From: Nocardioidaceae bacterium
Lineage (GTDB): Bacteria; Actinomycetota; Actinomycetes; Propionibacteriales; Nocardioidaceae
Length of the DNA stretch: 64,000 bases
NCBI GenBank assembly: GCA_017744365.1
Contig: JAGIBL010000003.1
Span: forward strand, 186,001 to 250,000
Direction: 5' to 3'
Every line of letters starts with the position of its first letter. The stretch's first letter is position 1. The translations under genes and the position numbers were made by a program. Of this stretch, positions 15,628-24,259 are shown in pieces. Under the pieces are notes generated by a model. That model was not told the origin of the DNA. It ran no database searches and saw nothing but the letters and a program-made list of their open reading frames with translations.

Positions 15628-16441
15628 GCCGGAGCCAGTAGTGGAAGGCTCCGGGCCCCTCGGCTCCGTGGTAGCGGCGCGCGGACTCGACCTTGACGAC
15701 CTCGAAGCCCGCGTCGGCGTAGATGCCCAGCATCAGCTCGTTGGAGAGCACCAGCGGGTGCATGTAGTCCGGCTCGTCGTGCATGTCGAAGGAGAGGAAC
15801 GCCTCGCCGTCGGGCTTGAGGTAGCGCTTGAGGTTCCGGATCGACTGGGCGATGTCGTAGCCGTGGTCGAGGGCGTTGATCGAGACGATCAGGTCGATGC
15901 TGTTCTCCAGCTCGGGGACGAACTCCTCACCCGGCACCGAGTACACCGCGACCGCCTGGTCGAAGTCGTTCCAGGGCACCTCGTCGCGGAACTTGTCCGC
16001 GAGCGGCTCGAGCACGACCACCTCGGCGTCCTCGAACCACAGCGAGCGCAGCCGCGAGCCCGCGCCCACGTCGAGCACCCGCTTGCCCTTCCAGCCGGTC
16101 GGCTCGAAGCCGGCCGCGCGCCAGTCGGTGTCGATCGCCTTGGACCAGACGGCGTCGTCGCCGCGGAAGCCCGCGTTGCGCACGTGGAAGCCGAGCTCGC
16201 CGACCTGGGCGCGGTCGGCCCACTCGCCCTTGTCGATGGTGGCCCGCTGGGCACCGGGCGCGAGCCGGGGGTCGACCGCGGCGAGCCGCGCCTCGAGGTC
16301 GCGCACCCGGTTGGTCAGCGCCTGCTCGCGCTCGGCCGAGGCCTTGCCCTGACGCCGGACCTCCGCGATCACCTCCTCGGCGACCTTGCGGACCAGGGCG
16401 TCGCCACGGAGGCGCTTGAGGACGTCGGTGACTCGGCTCAT
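15608..16441 (-). CDS. Class I SAM-dependent methyltransferase inserted between folE and folP
   Basis: 277 residues. An N-terminal helical region (VLKRLRGDALVRKVAEEVI, then ALTNRVRDLEARLAAV) precedes a methyltransferase domain with motif I KRVLDVGAGSRLRS (~residue 118), AEVVVLEP for motif II and a late FLSFDMHDEPDYMHP segment. This type is usual in polysaccharide loci rather than folate synthesis, so its presence between folE and folP is odd. Its end overlaps the folP start by 20 bases. ATG 16441 is chosen because TAGCAT lies seven bases upstream; an in-frame GTG at 16459 has no support. Confidence 0.78.
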   Translation of the reverse strand: MSRVTDVLKRLRGDALVRKVAEEVIAEVRRQGKASAEREQALTNRVRDLEARLAAVDPRLAPGAQRATIDKGEWADRAQVGELGFHVRNAGFRGDDAVWSKAIDTDWRAAGFEPTGWKGKRVLDVGAGSRLRSLWFEDAEVVVLEPLADKFRDEVPWNDFDQAVAVYSVPGEEFVPELENSIDLIVSINALDHGYDIAQSIRNLKRYLKPDGEAFLSFDMHDEPDYMHPLVLSNELMLGIYADAGFEVVKVESARRYHGAEGPGAFHYWLRHAPAAG

Positions 16442-16448
16442 GCCGGGG

Positions 16449-16454
16449 ATGCTA
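16449..16454 (-). promoter_or_regulatory. -10 box of a leaderless promoter for the methyltransferase/folP segment
   Basis: TAGCAT on the minus strand ends seven bases before ATG 16441. If active it would let the methyltransferase-folP-folB-folK genes be transcribed separately from folE. Confidence 0.45.
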
Positions 16455-16475
16455 CCCACGCCGCCGGTCGGGGCA

Positions 16476-17087
16476 CTAACGAGCGGCGTTGATGAGCGCC
16501 ATCGCTTCGGAGCGGGTGGTGGCGTTGAGCATCTGCCCCCGTACGGCGGAGGTGACCGTGCGTGCGCCGGCCTTGCGGACCCCGCGCATGGTCATGCACA
16601 GGTGCTCGGCCTCGATCACCACGATCACGCCGCGGGCCTCGAGGATCTCCATCAGCGAGTCCGCGATCTGCGTGGTGAGGCGCTCCTGGACCTGCGGCCG
16701 CTTGGCGTACAGGTCGACCAGCCGGGCCAGCTTGGACAGGCCGGTGATCTTGCCGGACGCGGCCGGGATGTAGCCCACGTGCGCGACCCCGGTGAACGGG
16801 ACCAGGTGGTGCTCGCACATCGACCACAGCTCGATGTCGCGGACCAGCACCATCTCGTCGTGGCCGAGGTCGAACGTGGTGGTGAGCACGTCCTCGGCCC
16901 TCATCCGCAGGCCGGCGGTCAGCTCGGCGTACGCGCGGGCGACCCGGTCCGGGGTGTCGTGCAGGCCCTCACGGTCGGGGTCCTCGCCGATGGCGATGAG
17001 CAGCTCGCGCACGGCCGCGGCGGCACGGTCGTGGTCGAACTCGCCGACCGGCCGCAGCGACTCCTCGCTGATCGGGCCGATGCTCAA
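16476..17087 (-). CDS. folE: GTP cyclohydrolase I
   Basis: 203 residues from a rare TTG start that overlaps the ftsH stop (TTGA). It opens GTP to dihydroneopterin triphosphate, the first folate step. The zinc ligands are intact: C91 and H94 in MCEHHLVPF and C164 in [42 protein letters not shown] and [14 protein letters not shown] are textbook FolE segments. No ATG or GTG lies nearby in frame, so TTG with translational coupling to ftsH is the best start. The gene order ftsH-folE-folP-folB-folK is conserved in actinobacteria. Confidence 0.93.
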   Translation of the reverse strand: MSIGPISEESLRPVGEFDHDRAAAAVRELLIAIGEDPDREGLHDTPDRVARAYAELTAGLRMRAEDVLTTTFDLGHDEMVLVRDIELWSMCEHHLVPFTGVAHVGYIPAASGKITGLSKLARLVDLYAKRPQVQERLTTQIADSLMEILEARGVIVVIEAEHLCMTMRGVRKAGARTVTSAVRGQMLNATTRSEAMALINAAR

Positions 17088-19081
17088 GGGGTGTTCCCCG
17101 GGTGGGGTGCCTCGCCGAAGGAGTCGCCGTCGTCGTTCGGCGGGGTCAGGATCAGGCCACCCTCGTCGGCGGTGCCGTTGGCGGCCGCCTTCGGGATGTG
17201 CACCGGCGGGATCGTCGAGGGCACCCGGTCCGGCGAGCCGGTCCACGCGGGCCGCACCGGACGGCGGCGCAGCGGCTCGAAGATCGCGGCGACCTCCTCC
17301 TTGTCCAGCGTCTCCCGCTCCATCAGCGCAAGCACGAGCGCGTCCAGGACGTCGCGGTTCTCCTCGAGGATGTCGAAGGCCTCCTGGTGCGCGGTGGCCA
17401 GCAGCTTCTTGGTCTCCTCGTCGACGATCGCGGCGACGTCCTCGGAGTAGTTGCGCTGGTGGCCCAGGTCGCGGCCCAGGAACGGCTCGGAGTTGGAGTC
17501 GCCGAGCTTGATCGCGCCCAGCCGCTCGGTCATGCCGTACTGGGTGACCATCGCGCGGGCCAGGCTGGTGGCCTTCTCGATGTCGTTGCCGGCGCCGGTG
17601 GTCGGGTCGTGGAAGACCATCTCCTCGGCGGCCCGGCCACCCAGCATGTAGGCCAGCTTGTCGAGCATCTCCGAGCGGGTCTGGGAGTACTTGTCCTCGT
17701 CGGGCAGCACCATCGTGTAGCCCAGCGCACGGCCGCGCGGCAGGATCGTCACCTTGTGCACCGGGTCGGTGCCGGGCAGCGCCGCCGCGACCAGGGCGTG
17801 GCCGCCCTCGTGGTAGGCGGTGATGAGCTTCTCCTTCTCGCTCATCAGGCGGGTGCGCTTCTGCGGGCCGGCGATCACCCGGTCGATGGCCTCGTCGAGG
17901 GCGTCGGCGTCGATCAGCTTGGCGTTGCGGCGGGCGGTCAGCAGGGCCGCCTCGTTGAGCACGTTGGCCAGGTCGGCGCCGGTGAAGCCCGGCGTACGGC
18001 GCGCCACCGAGACCAGGTCCACGTCGGGGGCCATCGGCTTGCCGCGGGCGTGCACCCGCAGGATCTGCTCACGGCCGTTGAGGTCGGGGGCGTCCACGCT
18101 GATCTGGCGGTCGAAGCGGCCCGGACGCAGCAGCGCCGGGTCGAGGATGTCGGGACGGTTGGTGGCCGCGATCAGGATCACGCCACCGCGGACGTCGAAG
18201 CCGTCCATCTCCACCAGCAGCTGGTTCAGCGTCTGCTCGCGCTCGTCGTGACCGCCGCCCATGCCGGCGCCACGGTGGCGGCCGACCGCGTCGATCTCGT
18301 CGATGAACACGATGGCCGGGGCGTTCTCCTTGGCCTGCTCGAACAGGTCGCGCACCCGGGAGGCACCGACACCGACGAACATCTCGACGAAGTCCGATCC
18401 GGAGATCGAGTAGAACGGGACGCCCGCCTCGCCGGCGACCGCGCGCGCGAGCAGCGTCTTGCCGGTACCGGGCTGGCCGTAGAGCAGCACGCCCTTGGGG
18501 ATCTTGGCGCCGACTGCCTGGAACTTCGCGGGCTCCTGCAGGAACTCCTTGATCTCGCCGAGCTCCTCGATCGCCTCCTCGGCGCCGGCCACGTCGGCGA
18601 AGGTGGTCTTCGGCATGTCCTTGCTGATGAGCTTGGCCTTGGACTTGGCGAACTGCATCACCCGTCCGCCGCCGCCCTGCACCTGGTTCATCAGGAACAG
18701 GAAGATCAGCACGATGATGATGAACGGCAGGATCGTCGCGGCCAGCGAGCCGAGCAGGCTGGGCTTGGGGTTCTTCGCGGTGTACTCGCCGATCTTCTTG
18801 GCGTCGACCTGCTTCTGCACCTTGTCGATGAGGCCGACCTGCTGACCGTCGACCCAGGTGGCCATGATCTTCTTGCCGCTGTCGAGCTCCGCGCGGATCT
18901 CCTGGTCGCCGCCGTCGACGAAGGTGATCTTCTTGATGTCGCCCTTGTCGATGTGGGAGACCATCGTGGACGTCTCGACCTCCTTGTAGCCGCCGTTCGG
19001 GACGACGTACTGCAAGGCGAGGATGACGCCCAGGCCGGCCAGGCCGATCCACAACCAGGGACCGCGGAGAATTCGCTTCAC
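17084..19081 (-). CDS. ftsH: ATP-dependent zinc metalloprotease FtsH
   Basis: 665 residues. This membrane-bound AAA+ protease degrades misfolded membrane proteins and some regulators. Membrane helices lie at ~10-27 and ~112-131 around a periplasmic loop. Walker A is YGQPGTGKT (201-209), Walker B IVFIDEID (~257-264), [12 protein letters not shown] (~318-325), and the zinc site HEGGH at 424-428. The start is GTG 19081. The C-terminal tail after residue 620 is Pro/Asp-rich and variable. It is followed by folE through a TTGA overlap; a degenerate copy of the hpt 3' end lies just upstream. Confidence 0.95.
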   Translation of the reverse strand: MKRILRGPWLWIGLAGLGVILALQYVVPNGGYKEVETSTMVSHIDKGDIKKITFVDGGDQEIRAELDSGKKIMATWVDGQQVGLIDKVQKQVDAKKIGEYTAKNPKPSLLGSLAATILPFIIIVLIFLFLMNQVQGGGGRVMQFAKSKAKLISKDMPKTTFADVAGAEEAIEELGEIKEFLQEPAKFQAVGAKIPKGVLLYGQPGTGKTLLARAVAGEAGVPFYSISGSDFVEMFVGVGASRVRDLFEQAKENAPAIVFIDEIDAVGRHRGAGMGGGHDEREQTLNQLLVEMDGFDVRGGVILIAATNRPDILDPALLRPGRFDRQISVDAPDLNGREQILRVHARGKPMAPDVDLVSVARRTPGFTGADLANVLNEAALLTARRNAKLIDADALDEAIDRVIAGPQKRTRLMSEKEKLITAYHEGGHALVAAALPGTDPVHKVTILPRGRALGYTMVLPDEDKYSQTRSEMLDKLAYMLGGRAAEEMVFHDPTTGAGNDIEKATSLARAMVTQYGMTERLGAIKLGDSNSEPFLGRDLGHQRNYSEDVAAIVDEETKKLLATAHQEAFDILEENRDVLDALVLALMERETLDKEEVAAIFEPLRRRPVRPAWTGSPDRVPSTIPPVHIPKAAANGTADEGGLILTPPNDDGDSFGEAPHPGNTP

Positions 19082-19129
19082 CCGGTCATCTTCTCAGGTG
19101 ACCGAAGCAAGCGCTCCCGCGAGGGGGAA

Positions 19130-19258
19130 TCAGCTGTAGACGTGCGGCGCCAGCGTCCCGATGTCGCGCAGGTTCCGGTACCGCTCCTGGTAGTCCAGGC
19201 CGTAGCCCACGACGAACTCGTTCGCCGGGAATGGGCGCAGCGTCCCAGCCGACGTACC
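19130..19258 (-). pseudogene. Degenerate second copy of the hpt 3' end
   Basis: Directly after hpt, a ~130-base segment encodes again the last ~30 residues of Hpt (NEFVVGYGLDYQERYRN, then LRDIGTLAPHVYS and TGA). Further upstream the homology continues as YVGWD in another frame, with about nine extra bases, so the piece is not translatable as part of an enzyme. Differences from the intact copy in the shared codons are all synonymous (GTG/GTC, GGG/GGC, ACG/ACC, AGC/TCC). That includes the two-base Ser change. This looks like the tail of a diverged hpt allele left behind, not a fresh tandem copy. Confidence 0.8.
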
Positions 19259-19269
19259 CCCGCCGACCG

Positions 19270-19821
19270 TCAGGAGTAGACGTGCGGCGCCAGGGTGCCG
19301 ATGTCGCGCAGGTTCCGGTACCGCTCCTGGTAGTCCAGGCCGTAGCCGACGACGAACTCGTTCGGGATATCCCAGCCGACGTACTTGACCCCGACCTCCA
19401 TCTGCTGGGCCTCGGGCTTGCGCAGCAGGGTGCAGATCTCCAGCGAGGCCGGGTTGCGCGAGGCCAGGTTGGAGATCAGCCAGGAGAGCGTCAGGCCGGT
19501 GTCGATGATCTCGTCGACGACGACCACGTGCCGGCCGGTGATGTCGGTGTCCAGGTCCTTGAGGATGCGGACGACGCCGGAGGACTTCGTCCCGGACCCG
19601 TACGACGAGACCGCCATCCAGTCCATCTCCACGTGCCGCCGCAGCGAGCGGGCCAGGTCGGCCATCACCATCACCGCGCCACGGAGGACGCCGACGATGA
19701 GCAGCTCGCGCCCCTCGTAGTCCGCCTCGATCTTGCCGGCGAGCTCGCGCAGCTTGTCCTGGATCTGCTCCTCGGTGAAGAGGATGTTGACGAGGTCCTT
19801 CTCGACGTCCGCGGCGTCCAT
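19270..19821 (-). CDS. hpt: Hypoxanthine phosphoribosyltransferase
   Basis: 183 residues. This purine salvage enzyme makes IMP or GMP from hypoxanthine or guanine and PRPP. The PRPP loop is VVVVDEIIDTGLTL (99-112), LLIVGVLRGAVMVMADLAR holds the pyrophosphate-binding region, and KYVGWDIPNEFVVGYG is the purine-binding segment. Length is typical. In actinobacteria hpt normally follows tilS; here four plus-strand genes separate them. ATG 19821 has AGGA about eight bases upstream. Confidence 0.94.
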   Translation of the reverse strand: MDAADVEKDLVNILFTEEQIQDKLRELAGKIEADYEGRELLIVGVLRGAVMVMADLARSLRRHVEMDWMAVSSYGSGTKSSGVVRILKDLDTDITGRHVVVVDEIIDTGLTLSWLISNLASRNPASLEICTLLRKPEAQQMEVGVKYVGWDIPNEFVVGYGLDYQERYRNLRDIGTLAPHVYS

Positions 19822-19874
19822 GAAAGGAATCCTGACACAGGGATGATCCGGGGTCGGCGGCGCGTTGCCGGGTC

Positions 19875-20927
19875 ATGCGCCTGTCCGTCCTCGACCTCGT
19901 CCCCGTCCGCTCCGACCAGACCACCACGGACGCCATCGCGGCGACGCGGTCGCTGGCCCAGGTGGCCGACGAGACCGGGTACCACCGCTACTGGCTGGCC
20001 GAGCACCACAACATGCCCGCGGTGGCCGCGACGAACCCGCCGGTGCTGATCGCCCTCGTGGGAGCCGCGACCTCGCGGATCCGGGTCGGGTCCGGCGGCG
20101 TGATGCTGCCCAACCACGCGCCCCTGGTCGTCGCCGAGCAGTTCGCCCTGCTCGAGGCGGCCTTCCCGGGACGGATCGACCTCGGCATCGGCCGGGCGCC
20201 GGGAACCGACCCGGTCACGTCGTACGCGCTGCGGCACGGCGCCGGCGGCGTCACCGACGACGCAGTGAGCCAGTTCCCGTCGTACGTCGACAACGTGATC
20301 GCGATGATGAGCCCCGGCGGCGTCGGCCTCGACGTCAACGGGCGCCTGCACGCGCTCAACGCCACCCCGGCCGCGACCGGGCAGCCCGACGTCTGGCTGC
20401 TCGGCTCCTCGGACTACTCGGCCCAGCTCGCGGCGTCGCGCGGGCTCCCCTACGTGTTCGCGCACCACTTCTCCGGCAACGGCACCGCGGAGGCGCTGGC
20501 GCTGTACCGGTCCTCGTTCAAGCCCTCGGAGTCGCTGGCCGCCGCGCGCACCTTCCTCACCGTGAACGCGGTGGTCGCCGAGACCCAGGAAGAGGCCGAC
20601 CGGCTCGCGCTCCCGCAGCTGCAGGCGATGGTCGCGCTGCGCACCGGCGGCCCGCTGCGCCCGCAGCGCCTCGTCGAGGAGGCCGAGGCGGACCCGGTCC
20701 CCGACGCGCACCTGCCGCTGGTGCACGCGATGCTGAACCGCTGGGTGATCGGGACGCCGTCCTCCGCGGCTGCGCACCTGTCCGAGCTGGCCGCGACGTA
20801 CGACGTGGACGAGGTGATGGTGCACCCGGTCGCCGGTGCGTTCACCGGCACCCCCGCCGGCGCCGCGCCCGCCCGGGAGGCCACGCTGCGGCTGCTGGCC
20901 AAGGAGCTGCCGCAGCAGGCAGCATGA
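19875..20927 (+). CDS. LLM class flavin-dependent oxidoreductase
   Basis: 350 residues, luciferase-like monooxygenase fold. Typical segments: [15 protein letters not shown] at the start, [65 protein letters not shown]. These match the MsnO8/YhbW-like branch often annotated as alkanal or alkane monooxygenase-like. The cofactor is FMN or F420; F420 is possible because actinobacteria make it, but I cannot tell. Substrate unknown. It is the first of four plus-strand genes that separate tilS from hpt, and the next gene begins five bases after its stop. Confidence 0.85.
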   Translation: MRLSVLDLVPVRSDQTTTDAIAATRSLAQVADETGYHRYWLAEHHNMPAVAATNPPVLIALVGAATSRIRVGSGGVMLPNHAPLVVAEQFALLEAAFPGRIDLGIGRAPGTDPVTSYALRHGAGGVTDDAVSQFPSYVDNVIAMMSPGGVGLDVNGRLHALNATPAATGQPDVWLLGSSDYSAQLAASRGLPYVFAHHFSGNGTAEALALYRSSFKPSESLAAARTFLTVNAVVAETQEEADRLALPQLQAMVALRTGGPLRPQRLVEEAEADPVPDAHLPLVHAMLNRWVIGTPSSAAAHLSELAATYDVDEVMVHPVAGAFTGTPAGAAPAREATLRLLAKELPQQAA

Positions 20928-20931
20928 CCGG

Positions 20932-21657
20932 GTGACCTCCCGCCTCCTGACCCCGTGGTGGCGTTCGCGCCTGCCCGGCCCCGCGGAGGCGACCGGGAGC
21001 GCCGACCCGACCCCGATCCTCGACTGGCAGGCACCGGGCCTTCGCGCACTCCAGGATCGGCTGACCGGGACCGATCCGGTCGGACGCCTCCAGCAGGCCC
21101 ACCGGATCATCGCCGCCGAGGTGCGCCCGGTCTACGCGGTCGAGGACCGCCAGCCCGCCTCGGTGACGCTCGCCCGCGGTGCCGGCTCGTGCAGCCAGCG
21201 GCTCGCGATCCTCGAAGCGGTGGCGCGCGCCGACGGGGTCCCGACCCGGGTCCGCGGACTGCTGGTCGACGGGCGTTTCTGGTACCCGCGGTTCGGACGG
21301 CTGCGCGCGCTCGTCCCGGCCGAGGTGCTGCTGGCATGGCCGGAGCTCGGGATCGACGGCCGTTGGCTGAGCGTCTCGGAGCTGTACGGATCCTTCGCCG
21401 CGCTGGACACCTCGTCAGGCTTCACGAACACGACGGGCGAGACGCTCTTCGACGCGGTCGCACGAACGGCGGTCGACTGGGACGGCGTGACCTGTTCACC
21501 CGGCATGTCGTCGCCGTGCGACCTCTCCGCTGAGGTCGTCGGCGACCTCGGGCGGTACTCCTCGCGCGACGCGCTCTTCGACGCGCACGGACAGGCACTG
21601 TGCGGCGGGGCCCGCTGGATCGCCGATCCGATCCTGCGACGCAGGTCGGCCGCCTAG
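20932..21657 (+). CDS. Transglutaminase-like protein
   Basis: 241 residues from a GTG. The centre has ARGAGSCSQRLAILEAVARA, the Cys-containing core of the transglutaminase/arylamine-acetyltransferase superfamily, followed by GVPTRVRGLLVDGRFWYPRF, where relatives place the catalytic His; here the expected His is not obvious. The C-terminus has two further Cys (CSPGMSSPCDL). It may be a degenerate, non-catalytic member or a cofactor-binding relative. It follows the LLM gene closely and is probably co-transcribed. No clear Shine-Dalgarno supports the GTG. Confidence 0.65.
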   Translation: MTSRLLTPWWRSRLPGPAEATGSADPTPILDWQAPGLRALQDRLTGTDPVGRLQQAHRIIAAEVRPVYAVEDRQPASVTLARGAGSCSQRLAILEAVARADGVPTRVRGLLVDGRFWYPRFGRLRALVPAEVLLAWPELGIDGRWLSVSELYGSFAALDTSSGFTNTTGETLFDAVARTAVDWDGVTCSPGMSSPCDLSAEVVGDLGRYSSRDALFDAHGQALCGGARWIADPILRRRSAA

Positions 21658-21670
21658 ATTCCGCACCGCG

Positions 21671-21676
21671 TACACT
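21671..21676 (+). promoter_or_regulatory. -10 box of a leaderless promoter for the acyltransferase gene
   Basis: TACACT ends six bases before GTG 21683, with no ribosome-binding site between. It fits TANNNT. Confidence 0.55.
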
Positions 21677-21682
21677 CCCCCG

Positions 21683-22933
21683 GTGTCCACGGAGCAGGAG
21701 CAACCCCACGGTCCCCACCCCGACCGCGTCGAGCTGCGTGCGCTGACCGGTCTGCGCGCGGTCGCCGCGCTGGCGGTGGTGCTGTCCCACACGAAGGTTC
21801 CCGCGGACGCCCCCGCGGTGGTGCGACAGCTGGCCGCGTGGGGTCACATCGGCGTCGCCCTGTTCTTCATGCTGTCCGGCTTCGTGCTGGCCTACAACTA
21901 CCCCGACCTGCGCTTCCGCGACGGCCGCCGCACGCTGCGGTTCTACGCGGCCCGGGTCGCGCGCGTGATGCCGCTGTACTGGGCCGTCATCATCTTCAAC
22001 GCGCTGCTGTTCTTCGTCATCAACCACGACCAGCGCCCGGTCCGGTTCGTCATCCAGGTGCTCGGCCTGCAGGCCTGGGGCCCGGACGGCGGCGTGACGC
22101 TCGGCCAGTACAACGGGCCCGGCTGGTCGATCAGCGTCGAGATCTTCCTCTACCTGCTCTTCCCGCTGGTGGTCCCGCTGGTCGCGGCGCTGTACCGGCG
22201 TTACGGCGACCGCGCGATGGTCACGCTCATCGTCGTCATCGCCCTGGTCGTGATCGCGCTCTGGCTGGCCTTCGACGCCGCCGGCCACACCGCGATGCTC
22301 GCCGCCGAGCCGTCCTCGGCGCACCGCTGGCTCTACCGCAACCCGCTGGCGAACCTGCTCCAGTTCATCGTCGGCATCGCCGCCGCCCACCTGCTCGGCA
22401 GCGTCCGCCGGATGCGGGCCGACTGGGTGCACCACCTGGTCCCGGTCCTCGTCGGCGGCTACATCCTGACCTTCGTCACCATCAAGTCGCAGACGGCGTC
22501 CTCGCCGCTGCTGGCCGCCGGCTCGTACGCCGCGCTCTGGACGATCCCGTTCGCGATCCTGCTGCTCTCCCTGGCCACCGGCCGCGGCTGGCTGGCGAAG
22601 CTGCTCGCGACCGCACCGATGGTCAGCCTCGGCGTGGCCAGCTTCGCGCTCTACCTGACCCACCGCGAGCTACTGCGCCGGATCGGCTTCGCCAAGCACA
22701 TCCAGGAGGAGGGCTGGCGCTCCTGGGTCGCGCTGGTCCTGGTCGTCGTCATCCTGCTCCTGGTGGCCGAGGGCGCCCACCGGTACGTCGAGGTGCCGTG
22801 CCGTCGCTGGGTGATCAAGCTGGCCGACCGCTTCATCCCGCGCACCCCGCGCGCGAAGGTGGCCCAGCCGCCGGCGCGGAGCGGCGATCGGGCCGACGAT
22901 GCCGACGACGACAAGGTCGGCAGCCCGGCCTAG
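21683..22933 (+). CDS. Acyltransferase 3 family membrane protein
   Basis: 416 residues with about ten membrane helices. The N-terminus has LRALTGLRAVAALAVVLSHT, with the R..A...V...H pattern of OafA-like acyltransferases whose His is catalytic. GHIGVALFFMLSGFVLAYNY and GPGWSISVEIFLYLLFPL are also diagnostic. Such proteins acylate surface sugars or lipids on the outer face of the membrane. The soluble C-terminal tail is Arg/Ala/Asp-rich. It starts at GTG 21683 directly after a -10-like TACACT. Glycan decoration fits the sugar genes elsewhere in the window, but no link is shown. Confidence 0.88.
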   Translation: MSTEQEQPHGPHPDRVELRALTGLRAVAALAVVLSHTKVPADAPAVVRQLAAWGHIGVALFFMLSGFVLAYNYPDLRFRDGRRTLRFYAARVARVMPLYWAVIIFNALLFFVINHDQRPVRFVIQVLGLQAWGPDGGVTLGQYNGPGWSISVEIFLYLLFPLVVPLVAALYRRYGDRAMVTLIVVIALVVIALWLAFDAAGHTAMLAAEPSSAHRWLYRNPLANLLQFIVGIAAAHLLGSVRRMRADWVHHLVPVLVGGYILTFVTIKSQTASSPLLAAGSYAALWTIPFAILLLSLATGRGWLAKLLATAPMVSLGVASFALYLTHRELLRRIGFAKHIQEEGWRSWVALVLVVVILLLVAEGAHRYVEVPCRRWVIKLADRFIPRTPRAKVAQPPARSGDRADDADDDKVGSPA

Positions 22934-22975
22934 CAGGCCTTGATCCTTCTGGCGGGAACTGTCGGTGCTCACGTC

Positions 22976-22981
22976 TAGGTT
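22976..22981 (+). promoter_or_regulatory. -10 box of a leaderless promoter for the HNH gene
   Basis: TAGGTT ends six bases before ATG 22988; there is no Shine-Dalgarno. Confidence 0.5.
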
Positions 22982-22987
22982 TTCGGT

Positions 22988-24259
22988 ATGACCTCGACGC
23001 AGACCATCGACGCCACCGCGGTTCTCGCGGCGGCTCGTCGAGCGCGCGCGACGGCGGATGCGGCCGAGGCCGAGGTGCTCGCCCAGGCGCTCGCATGGGC
23101 GCATCTGCACCAGGTCGGCTCCGTTGACGAAGGCGGGGTCGCGACGTGGAGTGACTCGCCGATTCCGATCGCTGGTGAGGGTGCCCCGTTGGTCTCGGAG
23201 TTCTGTCTCTACGAGATCGCTGCCGCGCTGCGACTGACCCAGGAGGCGGGTCGCTACCTGGTGGCGCATGCGTTGGAGCTGCACCACCGGCTGCCCCGGT
23301 TGTGGGAGCGGGTGCAGTCCGGGAGCCTGCCGGCGTGGCGGGCACGCCGGGTGGCGGACAAGACCATCGCACTGTCGGTGGATGCTGCGGCGTATGTCGA
23401 TGCGCAGGTGGCGCAGTACGCGCCCCGGATCGGGAACGCCGCCCTGGACCGGCTGGTCGATGAGGCGATCGCGCGGTTCATGCCCGAGACCGCCGCGGAG
23501 GTCGCCGAGCAGGCCGCGGAGGGGCGGCACGTCACGATCAACCATCAGCAGGTCTCGTTTGCCGGCACCTCGCTCCTGCAGGCTGAGCTCGACCTGCCCG
23601 ACGCGCTGGACCTGGACAAGGTCCTCCAGGCCGGGGCCGAGCAGCAGAAGGCACTGGGGTCGACCGAGTCGCTGGACGTGCGCCGCGCCCTGGCGCTGGG
23701 TGCGCTGGCGCGCGGGGACCTGGCGCTGGACCTGCAGCAGCCCGCTCGCCCGAAGCGGCAGATCGTGCTCTACATCCACCTCTCCGACCGCGCCCTGGGC
23801 AACCCCCACGGCGTCGGCCGGGTCGAGTCACCCAACATCCTGCTCACGGCCGGACAGATCGCCGCCTGGTGCGGCGCCCCGGAGACCCAGGTCATCGTCC
23901 GCCCGGTCATCGACCTCAACCAGCACGTCTCCGTGGAGTCCTACGAGATCCCCGACCGACTCCGCGAACACGTCATCCTCCGCGACCTGGGCTGCGTGGC
24001 GCCGTACTGCACCAAACGCGCCCGCCAGGCCGACATCGACCACATCACCGAATGGATCCTCGGCGGCCGCACCGGCGACCTCAACCTCGCACCCCTGTGC
24101 CGCGGACACCACCGACTCAAGACGTTCTCGACCTGGACCTACACCATGCTCCAGCCCGGCTCGTACCTGTGGCGCTCGCCGATGAACCACGTCTACCTCC
24201 GCGACGGCACTGGCACCCGGGACCTCACCCCACGCCCCCTCGACCCACCCGGCGGCTAG
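22988..24259 (+). CDS. DUF222/13E12-repeat HNH endonuclease family protein
   Basis: 423 residues. The N-terminal two thirds are the helical DUF222 region (AALRLTQEAGRYLVAHALEL, RARRVADKTIALS). The C-terminus has an HNH nuclease motif, ADIDHITEWILGGRTGDLNL, then APLCRGHHRLK, with CVAPYCTKRARQ just before; these give a His-Asn-His-like centre. This multicopy actinobacterial family (13E12/REP13E12 proteins in mycobacteria) is often linked to mobile or repeated regions. Its stop shares the palindrome CTAG with the stop of the convergent tilS gene. Nuclease activity is inferred. Confidence 0.87.
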   Translation: MTSTQTIDATAVLAAARRARATADAAEAEVLAQALAWAHLHQVGSVDEGGVATWSDSPIPIAGEGAPLVSEFCLYEIAAALRLTQEAGRYLVAHALELHHRLPRLWERVQSGSLPAWRARRVADKTIALSVDAAAYVDAQVAQYAPRIGNAALDRLVDEAIARFMPETAAEVAEQAAEGRHVTINHQQVSFAGTSLLQAELDLPDALDLDKVLQAGAEQQKALGSTESLDVRRALALGALARGDLALDLQQPARPKRQIVLYIHLSDRALGNPHGVGRVESPNILLTAGQIAAWCGAPETQVIVRPVIDLNQHVSVESYEIPDRLREHVILRDLGCVAPYCTKRARQADIDHITEWILGGRTGDLNLAPLCRGHHRLKTFSTWTYTMLQPGSYLWRSPMNHVYLRDGTGTRDLTPRPLDPPGG

